Positions 1 through 6,891 of a DNA stretch of 16,628 bases are shown here, piece by piece (positions within the stretch are counted from its first letter, which is position 1; the number at the start of each line of letters is the position of its first letter). The position numbers and the translations under genes were made by a program. Under the pieces are notes generated by a model. That model worked only from the letters and a program-made list of their open reading frames with translations, was not told the DNA's origin and made no database searches. Source of the DNA: Clostridia bacterium (lineage in GTDB: Bacteria; Bacillota; Clostridia; Christensenellales; Aristaeellaceae); NCBI GenBank assembly GCA_017551645.1, contig JAFZLE010000158.1, positions 1 through 16,628 on the forward strand. Reading direction: 5' to 3'.

Positions 1-1168
1 CCTTTAAGCAGTTGAGCAGCAGCGCGGCGGCGCAGCCGAGCAGCGAGGAGGTCTTGCCGGTGACGACCCGCCCGTCGGGCAGTTCCAGCGCCGCGGAAGC
101 GAGGCCGGTGGTCTTTTCCCTGAGCAGCGCGGCGCCCACGGCGGGGCAGATCTCCGGGGTGATGCCCGCTTTTTTGATGATTATCTCCATTTTGCGCAGG
201 GTGCCCGTGACTTCGCCCTTGCGCTTGGCTTCCACCTGGGCGCTGTAAAAGCGGCGCAGGATCTCGCGCTTGGAGGCCTCGCGGCATACCTCGTCGTCGG
301 TTATGCAGCCGGCGATCATGTTCACGCCCATGTCGGTGGGGGACATATAGGGGCTCTTTCCCAGCAGCCGCTCGAACAGCGCCCGCATCACGGGGAAGAT
401 CTCCACATCACGGTTGTAGTTGACCGCGGTGACGCCGTAAGCTTCCAGGTGGTAGGGGTCGATCATGTTCACGTCGTTCAGGTCGGCGGTAGCGGCCTCA
501 TAAGCCTGGTTGACCGGGTGGTTCAGGGGCAGGTCCCACACGGGGAAGGTCTCGAACTTGGCGTAGCCTGAAGAGATGCCCCGCTTAAGGTCGTGGTACA
601 GCTGGCTTAAGCAGGTGGCCATCTTGCCGCTGCCGGGGCCGGGAGCGGTCACAACCACCAGGGGGCGGGTAGTGGGCACGTACTCGTTGCGGCCGTAGCC
701 TTCTTCGGACACTATATCGTCTACGTTGTGGGGGTAGCCCTTGATGGGGTAGTGGATGTAGCTTTTGATGCCCAGGCTCGTGAGCTTTTTCCTGAAATTG
801 TCAGCGCCGGGCTGGCCTTGGTACTGGGTTATGACCACGCCGCTCACATAGAAGCCCATGGAACGGAACACGTCCATAAGCCGCAGCGTGTCGTCGGCGT
901 AGGAGATGCCAAGGTCGCCCCTCTGCTTGTTTTTCTCTATGTCGTCGGCGCAGATGGGGATGATTATCTCAACGTCGCTGCCGATAGCCTTGAGCATCCT
1001 GAGCTTGCTGTCCGGCTCGAAGCCCGGCAGCACCCGGGAAGCGTGGAAGTCGTCGTACAGCTTGCCGCCGAACTCCAGGTACAGTTTGCCGCCGAACTCG
1101 GCGATGCGCTCTTTGATGCGTTCGGACTGTATATGTATGTATTTGTCGTTGTCGAAGCCTGTCTTCAT
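1..1168 (-). CDS. DUF1846 family protein (C-terminus beyond the window)
   Basis: This is the N-terminal 389 codons of a DUF1846 family protein; the frame is still open at base 1. From memory the family is usually about 500 residues, so roughly 110 are missing. I recognise it from family-typical blocks: the MKTGFDNDKY start, FGGKLYDDFHASRVLPGFEP (33-52), YPHNVDDIVSEEGYG (145-159), a glycine-rich phosphate-binding-like loop APGPGSGK (175-182), GYAKFETFPVWDLPLNHPVN (201-220) and SPTDMGVN (276-283). No signal peptide or membrane segment is visible, so it is probably cytosolic. Structures of the family exist, but I know of no firmly assigned reaction. The ATG at 1168 is preceded by a strong GAGGGGGC ribosome binding site (1173-1180). 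It follows the DegV gene after 89 bases containing a terminator, so it probably has its own promoter, although I found no convincing -35/-10 pair. Confidence 0.9.
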   Translation of the reverse strand, partial: MKTGFDNDKYIHIQSERIKERIAEFGGKLYLEFGGKLYDDFHASRVLPGFEPDSKLRMLKAIGSDVEIIIPICADDIEKNKQRGDLGISYADDTLRLMDVFRSMGFYVSGVVITQYQGQPGADNFRKKLTSLGIKSYIHYPIKGYPHNVDDIVSEEGYGRNEYVPTTRPLVVVTAPGPGSGKMATCLSQLYHDLKRGISSGYAKFETFPVWDLPLNHPVNQAYEAATADLNDVNMIDPYHLEAYGVTAVNYNRDVEIFPVMRALFERLLGKSPYMSPTDMGVNMIAGCITDDEVCREASKREILRRFYSAQVEAKRKGEVTGTLRKMEIIIKKAGITPEICPAVGAALLREKTTGLASAALELPDGRVVTGKTSSLLGCAAALLLNCLK

Positions 1169-1211
1169 TTTTGCCCCCTCAAAATGATAAGATGCGGATA
1201 ATTGCTGTGCT

Positions 1212-1241
1212 TCAATCAAAACGGGCGGAGACCATCCGCCC
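1212..1241 (-). terminator. Rho-independent terminator after the DegV gene
   Basis: On the minus strand a perfect 7-bp GC-rich stem, GGGCGGA/TCCGCCC (1223-1241, 5-base loop), is followed by a GTTTTGATT tail. It lies 16 bases past the DegV stop codon and before the DUF1846 gene, so it most likely ends the VanW-DegV transcript. Confidence 0.75.
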
Positions 1242-1257
1242 AATGAGTTTCAGTGTG

Positions 1258-2109
1258 CTATTTTTCCGCCTGGAAGAACAGGATGCCCAGGGTGCCGGGA
1301 CCGCAGTGGCTGGATACGGTGCAGCCTGCCAGGGAGTGGATGATCTCCTCAAAGGGCGCCTCTTCCAGTATCGCCTTGCGGCATTCCTCCACGATGTCGA
1401 GGTCAACGCCGCTGTCGGTGATGAAGATGCGCTTGAGTTCCACCGGGCCTGCCGCCTGGAGCCTCTCGTGTACGTACTGTTTGAGCACCGCGGACATCCT
1501 GCCCCTGTACTTTTTGCCCACGCCCATTTTGCCGTCCCTGACTTCGATCATGGGCTTGATCTTGAGTATGCCGGCTGCCAGAGATACCACGGAGGAACAG
1601 CGGCCGCCCTTGGCCAGGTATTCCATGGTGTCGATGACGAAGGACACGTTCAGGCGCTGCTTTTTCTCGTCCAGTATCGCCTGTATCTCCTTGCCGGTCT
1701 TGCCTTCGCCGGCAAGTATCGCGGCTTCAATCGCCAGATGCCCGGATCCGCTGGACAGGTTGCGGGAGTCGACGGGATATACATTTCCCAGTTCCTGCGC
1801 CGCCAGGCACGCGCTCTGGTAGCAGCTGGAAAACTCGCCGGAAATATCGATATGCACTACCTCATACCCCTGTTCCACGTAAGGCCTCCAAAGGTTTAGG
1901 TAGTCCTCGGAAGAGCAGGCCGCGGTCTTGGGCAGCTTTCCGCTCCTTGATACATAATCAAACAGCTGGGCGGCGGTAATGTCCACTCCGTCACGGAACT
2001 CGCCCTCTTCGGTGCGGACGTACAGGGGACAGATGATTATGCCGTACTTGTCGATGGAAGCCTGGTCCAGGTCGCAGGTGGAATCGGCGGTCACGATGAT
2101 CTTGCTCAT
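1258..2109 (-). CDS. DegV family fatty-acid-binding protein
   Basis: A 283-residue protein, the normal length for the DegV family. These cytosolic proteins bind a single fatty acid, and some act as FakB subunits that present exogenous fatty acids to the FakA kinase for phospholipid synthesis. Visible family motifs are TADSTCDL (7-14), KTAACSSEDY (61-70, where many relatives read KTSQPSP), ISGEFSSCYQSA (89-100), VIDTMEYLAKGGR (158-170), LKIKPMIEVRDGK (182-194) and a C-terminal GPGTLGILF block. The ATG at 2109 has an AAAAGGAG site six bases upstream. It starts 18 bases after the VanW stop codon, so the two are probably co-transcribed; a hairpin terminator follows. No fakA-like gene is in the window, so a FakB role is inferred from family alone. 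Confidence 0.93.
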   Translation of the reverse strand: MSKIIVTADSTCDLDQASIDKYGIIICPLYVRTEEGEFRDGVDITAAQLFDYVSRSGKLPKTAACSSEDYLNLWRPYVEQGYEVVHIDISGEFSSCYQSACLAAQELGNVYPVDSRNLSSGSGHLAIEAAILAGEGKTGKEIQAILDEKKQRLNVSFVIDTMEYLAKGGRCSSVVSLAAGILKIKPMIEVRDGKMGVGKKYRGRMSAVLKQYVHERLQAAGPVELKRIFITDSGVDLDIVEECRKAILEEAPFEEIIHSLAGCTVSSHCGPGTLGILFFQAEK

Positions 2110-2127
2110 AAAACGCTCCTTTTGGAT

Positions 2128-3525
2128 TTATGGGGCCAGCATGCCGGTCATGTAAATGTCGCGCTCGCCGGAATAGTAATCCTCGCTGAGCACTTCGCGC
2201 TTGACTTCAAGCCCGGTGTCCCAGTCATAATATATCCGTTCAAGCATGCTTCGGCGCCCTAATTTGCCTTCTTTGTACAGCACGCGCTGGGAAGAATACT
2301 GGGCGATCTTGCCGGTGGTGTCCACGCGGACTTCTATGTTCGGGTTTTTGATGTTGTTCTGCAGTATGGTGGAGAGCAGGTCTATACGGTACTCCGGCCG
2401 GTTTGAGTAAATGTAGACGGTGGCGGACTCCTTGTTTATCACGCTGGTATAAATGTAGATGGCGTAATCCGTGTCGTTCACGAACACGAAATCGTCCATG
2501 GCGTCCTCACTGACGGCCGCGTCCATGGAGGCTTCGCAGTAGTCGACAACCAGGGAATGGTGGTGCCTTTCCACAGTGGTCATGCCTGCGTACATAAGCG
2601 CGCCGTAAAGCGTGGAGGATGCCTGGCACACGCCGCCGCCCACGCCCGTGGTGACGGATGAACCGTAGTACACCGTGCCCATCTCGTAGCCTCTGATAAC
2701 GCTGCGCTCGCCAACTACCTCGTTGAACGACACGGTCTCCCCGGGTGCGACCTTAAACCCGTTAAAGTTGTTGAGCGCCGTGCGTACGTTGCTGCAGCGG
2801 GACGAGGAGGACGTGGTAAGGGGCGTGGAATAGGTGACTATCAGCTGCAGGCCGTTTTCGGCGGTGTCGGAGGACACGCTGGGCAGCTTGATCTCCACCG
2901 GCAGGGGATACAGCGTGGTCTCGGAGCCGGTGCGCATGAGGCTGATGAGAGTAGCGGTAAAGCCCTCCCTGTCCAGCTCGCGCCCGTCTACGGATGAAGA
3001 GACTATCATGGGCCGGGTGGGGCCCAGCACGATGTCCGCGTCCACGGGCTGTATGTACACGGTGTTGTATATCTCGTCAACGAATTTGCTGAGCTTGGCC
3101 TCGTTATAACTGAGCTCCGTGTAGAACATCTGGGGCGTCACCCTCAGGGATTGCAGCTGGTTGGAACGGTCGGTGCTTGTGCCTACGTGCCCCAGGCTCC
3201 AGGCGGAGCGCAGTATCTCCGCGGTGTTGAACTTGGCGTCCACCTGCTTGGGGGAGAAGGTCCAGATGCTGTCCTCAAAGGTAAAGGTGTATGAGGCGTT
3301 GACCAGCTTGTCTGCCCAGGCGTTCAGGCGGCTTTCGCCCTGCGCCTTGGTGAAAGGGGACATGTCCACGCCGTTTATATATACGCCCTGCGCGTAGTAA
3401 CTGGAACTGGAGGAGGAACCGCCGCTGAACAGCTTAATCCCCAGAAAAACGACCAGCGCTACCACGAACAGCGCAAAAATGGGATTTGTGAACAGGCTGC
3501 CGGGCCTGTATCTGCGTTTTGCCAT
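2128..3525 (-). CDS. VanW family membrane-anchored cell-envelope protein
   Basis: A 465-residue protein with a basic N-terminus, one membrane helix (about 16-35) and then a Ser/Gly linker. The extracellular part has a region resembling the peptidoglycan-binding-like domain often found before VanW (about 45-225), then a clear VanW domain (about 235-375) with NFNGFKVAPGETVSFNEVVG (253-272), the GGGVCQASSTLYGA block (296-309) and ERHHHS (319-324). The biochemical role of VanW is not settled; the name comes from some vancomycin-resistance clusters, but the domain is widespread in ordinary Clostridia. The orientation predicts an anchored protein facing the wall. The frame stays open upstream to 3624, but I choose ATG 3525 because it has GGGAG five bases upstream (3531-3535) and lies just downstream of a good promoter that the longer version would swallow. 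Confidence 0.9.
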   Translation of the reverse strand: MAKRRYRPGSLFTNPIFALFVVALVVFLGIKLFSGGSSSSSSYYAQGVYINGVDMSPFTKAQGESRLNAWADKLVNASYTFTFEDSIWTFSPKQVDAKFNTAEILRSAWSLGHVGTSTDRSNQLQSLRVTPQMFYTELSYNEAKLSKFVDEIYNTVYIQPVDADIVLGPTRPMIVSSSVDGRELDREGFTATLISLMRTGSETTLYPLPVEIKLPSVSSDTAENGLQLIVTYSTPLTTSSSSRCSNVRTALNNFNGFKVAPGETVSFNEVVGERSVIRGYEMGTVYYGSSVTTGVGGGVCQASSTLYGALMYAGMTTVERHHHSLVVDYCEASMDAAVSEDAMDDFVFVNDTDYAIYIYTSVINKESATVYIYSNRPEYRIDLLSTILQNNIKNPNIEVRVDTTGKIAQYSSQRVLYKEGKLGRRSMLERIYYDWDTGLEVKREVLSEDYYSGERDIYMTGMLAP

Positions 3526-3530
3526 AAAAA

Positions 3531-3535
3531 CTCCC
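3531..3535 (-). promoter_or_regulatory. Ribosome binding site fixing the VanW gene start
   Basis: GGGAG on the minus strand lies five bases upstream of ATG 3525. It supports this start over the in-frame upstream extension to 3624, which has no such site and would overlap the promoter. Confidence 0.75.
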
Positions 3536-3557
3536 GGAAAAAAATAAACCAAAAAAT

Positions 3558-3586
3558 ATTCTACCACAAAACGCACATCAGCGCAA
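3558..3586 (-). promoter_or_regulatory. Promoter of the VanW-DegV unit (sigma-A type)
   Basis: On the minus strand, TTGCGC (3581-3586) and TAGAAT (3558-3563) are separated by exactly 17 bases. A TG dinucleotide at the extended -10 position (TGGTAGAAT) compensates for the weak -35 box. The start of transcription should fall about 25 bases before the VanW ATG. Confidence 0.7.
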
Positions 3587-3597
3587 GTGCGGAACGG

Positions 3598-3620
3598 AAA
3601 AAACCGGCGGCCGGCCCGCC
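3598..3620 (-). terminator. Possible weak terminator or hairpin between divergent promoters
   Basis: On the minus strand a 5-bp GC-only stem GGCGG/CCGCC (3606-3620, 5-base loop) is followed by GG and six Ts. It sits between the polA and VanW promoters. The stem is short, so it may only be a GC-rich spacer; if active it would stop antisense transcription from the polA side before the VanW promoter. Confidence 0.3.
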
Positions 3621-3632
3621 CCAAACTGCGGC

Positions 3633-3661
3633 TTGCAAGTTTCGGAGATTTGATGTATAAT
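3633..3661 (+). promoter_or_regulatory. polA: Promoter of the polA operon (sigma-A type)
   Basis: TTGCAA (3633-3638) and a consensus TATAAT (3656-3661) are separated by 17 bases. Transcription should start near 3668, giving a leader of about 30 bases with the GGGGAGGG ribosome binding site (3688-3695) just before ATG 3699. This is the only strong promoter I see for the eleven plus-strand genes. Confidence 0.78.
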
Positions 3662-3698
3662 AAAATAGACTATATATGGGAATAACCGGGGAGGGCCT

Positions 3699-6263
3699 AT
3701 GGAGCGCAGGGTCGTGGTGCTGGACGGTTACAGCCTTCTGTTCAGGGCGTTTCACGCACTGCCTTTGATGGACAACGGAGAAGGCGAATACACTAACGCC
3801 ATACACGGCTTTATGCTCATGCTCCAGAAAGTGCTTAAAAGCGAAAAGCCCACTGCCGTAGCGGTGGCTTTCGACGTGGACAAGCACACCTTCCGCCACG
3901 AGAAATGCGGTTTCTACAAGGCCAACCGCGCCCCGGCGCCGGAGGAGTTCAAGCCTCAGGCGGAGCTTGTCAAGCGCCTGCTGGGCGAGATGGGCATAAA
4001 GGTGCTGGAGAAGCAGGGGTACGAAGCGGACGACATACTGGGCACTGTGAGCCTGGAGTGCGAAAAACAGAAGATACCCTGCCTGCTGGTCACGGGGGAC
4101 CGGGACAGCTATCAGCTGGCGGGCGAATACACCACGATACTGTACACCAAGCGGGGCATCAGTGACACCGTAAGGATAACGCCCGACTGGATAAGGGAGA
4201 ACTACGGCCTGGAGCCCAGGCAGCTGATAGACGTCAAAAGCCTTATGGGCGACCAGTCTGACAACATCCCGGGGGTCTCCGGCATAGGTGAAAAGACCGC
4301 CGTAAAGCTGATACAGAAGTACGGCAGCGTGGAAAACGTGCTGGAAGGCGCGGACGCGGGCGAAAAAGGCGCGCTGAGGGAGAAGCTGCTTAACGGCAAA
4401 CAGGACGCGCTCATCAGCAGGTATCTGGCCGAGATAGTCAGGTCCGTGCCCGTGGAAATGGACTTTGACGCCTGGAAGACCGACGCTTTGCAGGGCGGAT
4501 ACGAGACCCTTAAGCGCCTGAAACTCAGCCAGGTGATAGAGCGCCTGGAGTTGATGCCGTGCGAGCCCAAAGCTGAAAGGCCAGCGGGTTTCGCGGTCAA
4601 GTCGCTCACGGAAACGGAGCCCGAAACGCTTATGGCGGCGGTCAGGCCTCTTATGGACACACCCGGCAGCGTAGCCGTGAGCATGGGGGAGGACTTTACA
4701 CTGGCCCACATAAACGGCGCGTGCGTCAAAGCCGGCATGCAGGGAGACCTGCTTGCCCCGGGCCTGAGCAGCGAAGACGCGCTGAACTGCTTAAAACAGC
4801 TGGCGCGGGCGGGGCATACGCTGATCATACATGATGTAAAGGCCCTGGACGGCGACATCTCCTTCCTTGAAGGCAAATGCGAGGACACCATGCTGGCGGC
4901 ATACTCCATAAACCCCTCGTGGGACGTGATGTCGCTGAAAGGCGCCTGCGACGCAATGGGGTGCGAGCACGACGTGTCCAATCCCGCCGCGAGCGTTATG
5001 CGCCTGTGGCTCAAGGCGGAAACGGCGCTTGAGAAGGACGGGGTCACCGCCCTGTACCGTGAGATCGAGCTGCCCCTGTGCTTCGTGCTCAGGCGCATGG
5101 AGACCGCGGGATTCCTGGTGGACAGGGAGTATCTTGCCAAACTGGGCGAGACGTTCAGGCACAGGCTGGAAGCCGCGGCGAAGGAAGTTTACCGCCTGGC
5201 AGGCCGGGAAGTGAACATAAACTCCCCCAAACAGCTCAAGGAACTGCTGTTTACGGAAATGAAGCTGCCCGTGCCCGGCGGCAAAAAGACGGCGGCTTCC
5301 ACCTCGGCTGAGATACTGGAAGAGCTTAAGGACGATTATCCCATCTGCGGCTGGATACTGGAGTACCGCAAATACCAGAAGCTGCAGTCCACATATATAG
5401 ACGGTCTGCTGGGCCAGATATCCGCCGACGGGAGGATACATACCCGCTTTGAGCAGGCAGTGACGGGCACGGGCAGGATAAGCTCCCGTGAGCCGAATCT
5501 GCAGAACATCCCCGTAAGGACCGCGGTGGGGCGGGAACTGAGGCGCGCGTTCATACCCGAGGAAGGCTGCGTGCTGGCGGACGCGGACTACAGCCAGATA
5601 GAACTGCGGGTGCTGGCGGCGCTGAGCGGCGACGAAAACATGGCCCGTGCGTTTTTGCAGGGACAGGATATACACGCTTCCACCGCTTCCAGGATATTCG
5701 GGGTGCCCATGGAACTGGTGAGCGGAGAGATGCGTTCCCGCGCGAAGGCGGTCAATTTCGGCACGGTGTACGGCATAAGCGCCTTCGGACTGGCCAAAAA
5801 CACCGGCGTCACGCCGAACGAGGCAAAGGGCTTTATAGAAAACTATTTTGACCGCTATCCCATGGTAAAAGCTTTCATGGACGCGAAAAAGCAGGAAGGC
5901 AGGGAACAGGGTTACGTGACTACCCTGCTGGGCAGGCGCAGATACCTGCCGGAACTGGATTCGTCCAATTTCCAGACCCACTCTTTCGGCGAGCGCGTCG
6001 CCATGAACAGCCCCATACAGGGCACCGCGGCGGACATCATAAAGATCGCCATGATAAACACCGACCGGCTGTTAAGGGAAAAGGGGCTCAGGTCCCGCCT
6101 GATACTGCAGGTGCACGACGAACTTATACTGGAATGCCCTTCGGAAGAAGCCGAGGAAGCGGGCAATATACTCAAACAGGCCATGGAGGGCGCTGTAACG
6201 CTTAAAGTACCTCTGGTAAGCGAGGTACACACGGGAGGAAACTGGGATGAGTGCAAACCGTAA
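3699..6263 (+). CDS. polA: DNA polymerase I
   Basis: An 854-residue family-A DNA polymerase used in repair and Okazaki-fragment maturation. The 5' nuclease domain occupies about 1-290, with LDGYSLLFRAFHAL (8-21), the acidic cluster EADD (109-112), TGDRD (132-136) and MGDQSDNIPGVSGIGEKTA (183-201). The middle 3'-5' exonuclease-like domain (about 295-450) appears inactive: the DxE pair expected near 326-332 reads SMGED, and the YxxxD motif is absent. The polymerase domain is complete, with motif A DADYSQIELR (628-637), motif B RAKAVNFGTVYGISAFGLA (681-699) and motif C QVHDE (804-808). Asp628 and Asp807 correspond to the catalytic metal ligands. The O-helix has Phe (687), typical of enzymes that discriminate against dideoxynucleotides. 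ATG 3699 has GGGGAGGG just upstream. It is the first gene of the long plus-strand unit and overlaps coaE by 17 bases. Confidence 0.98.
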   Translation: MERRVVVLDGYSLLFRAFHALPLMDNGEGEYTNAIHGFMLMLQKVLKSEKPTAVAVAFDVDKHTFRHEKCGFYKANRAPAPEEFKPQAELVKRLLGEMGIKVLEKQGYEADDILGTVSLECEKQKIPCLLVTGDRDSYQLAGEYTTILYTKRGISDTVRITPDWIRENYGLEPRQLIDVKSLMGDQSDNIPGVSGIGEKTAVKLIQKYGSVENVLEGADAGEKGALREKLLNGKQDALISRYLAEIVRSVPVEMDFDAWKTDALQGGYETLKRLKLSQVIERLELMPCEPKAERPAGFAVKSLTETEPETLMAAVRPLMDTPGSVAVSMGEDFTLAHINGACVKAGMQGDLLAPGLSSEDALNCLKQLARAGHTLIIHDVKALDGDISFLEGKCEDTMLAAYSINPSWDVMSLKGACDAMGCEHDVSNPAASVMRLWLKAETALEKDGVTALYREIELPLCFVLRRMETAGFLVDREYLAKLGETFRHRLEAAAKEVYRLAGREVNINSPKQLKELLFTEMKLPVPGGKKTAASTSAEILEELKDDYPICGWILEYRKYQKLQSTYIDGLLGQISADGRIHTRFEQAVTGTGRISSREPNLQNIPVRTAVGRELRRAFIPEEGCVLADADYSQIELRVLAALSGDENMARAFLQGQDIHASTASRIFGVPMELVSGEMRSRAKAVNFGTVYGISAFGLAKNTGVTPNEAKGFIENYFDRYPMVKAFMDAKKQEGREQGYVTTLLGRRRYLPELDSSNFQTHSFGERVAMNSPIQGTAADIIKIAMINTDRLLREKGLRSRLILQVHDELILECPSEEAEEAGNILKQAMEGAVTLKVPLVSEVHTGGNWDECKP

Positions 6264-6891
6264 CGTATACATAGTGGGGCTGACCGGCGGCATCGCCTCC
6301 GGAAAGAGCGAAGCGGCCCGCATGCTGGGCGATATGGGCGCCAGGTGCGTGGACGCGGACGCGATCTCCAGGCGGCTTACGAGCGAACCGGGCGAGACCC
6401 TTGACGCCATCCGCGCCGAATTCGGCGACGGGGTGTTCGATGAAGACGGCGCGCTGATCCGTTCCAAGCTGGCGGATATAGTGTTCGGCGACCCGCTCAA
6501 GCGCAAGGCGCTGGACGCGCTCACCCATCCTGCCATACAGAAGACCATGATGGACGAGGTGGAGCAGGCGGACAAAGCGGGGGAGAAGATAGTGTTTTTG
6601 AACGTGCCCCTGCTGTTCGAGACGGGCATGGACGCCCTGTGTGACGAGACCTGGCTTATAAGCTGTGACGAGGACATGCAGCTGGAAAGGCTGATGGAAC
6701 GCGACAGCATTGACGAGGCGCAGGCGCAGGCGCGCATCTCCTCCCAGATGTCGCTGGAAGAAAAGACCCGCCGGGCCACGGTGGTGATAGACAACAGAGG
6801 GCAGCTGGACAGGCTGTACGCACAGCTGTCGGGGCTGTATCAGGCGCTGGTAAAGAAAGTCAACCGCCTGGACAGGGAAGAGAACGAATGA
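6247..6891 (+). CDS. coaE: Dephospho-CoA kinase
   Basis: A 214-residue P-loop kinase that phosphorylates the ribose 3'-hydroxyl of dephospho-CoA, the last step of coenzyme A synthesis, in the cytosol. The nucleotide-binding loop is GLTGGIASGKS (11-21). Family blocks follow: the DADAI motif, the LTHPAI segment, NVPLLFETG and the R(I)SSQMSLEEK lid/helix region near 163-173. Length is standard. It starts inside the end of polA with a 17-base overlap and has GGGAGGAA (6233-6240) six bases upstream of its ATG. polA and coaE are near neighbours in many Bacillota, often with mutM between them; mutM is absent here. Its stop overlaps the next ATG as ATGA. Confidence 0.97.
   Translation: MSANRNVYIVGLTGGIASGKSEAARMLGDMGARCVDADAISRRLTSEPGETLDAIRAEFGDGVFDEDGALIRSKLADIVFGDPLKRKALDALTHPAIQKTMMDEVEQADKAGEKIVFLNVPLLFETGMDALCDETWLISCDEDMQLERLMERDSIDEAQAQARISSQMSLEEKTRRATVVIDNRGQLDRLYAQLSGLYQALVKKVNRLDREENE

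Noticed and set aside
1055..1099. Tandem 24-base repeat (two near copies, 24-base period) in the DUF1846 gene, giving EFGGKLY twice
   Set aside because: From memory, relatives have a similar FGxKLYLEFGGKL arrangement here, so it is probably normal family sequence with one substitution rather than a new duplication.
2128..3525. VanW domain plus a downstream Ddl-type ligase as a vancomycin-resistance cluster
   Set aside because: There is no vanH, vanX, vanR or vanS, the two genes lie about 10 kb apart on opposite strands, and VanW domains are widespread in ordinary Clostridia.
3526..3624. Longer in-frame start of the VanW protein at 3624
   Set aside because: The extension would span the VanW promoter and the GC hairpin and has no ribosome binding site; ATG 3525 has GGGAG at the right distance.
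3561..5981. Long open frames on the minus strand opposite polA
   Set aside because: They mirror the polA reading frame, resemble no known family, and have no ribosome binding sites or promoters.
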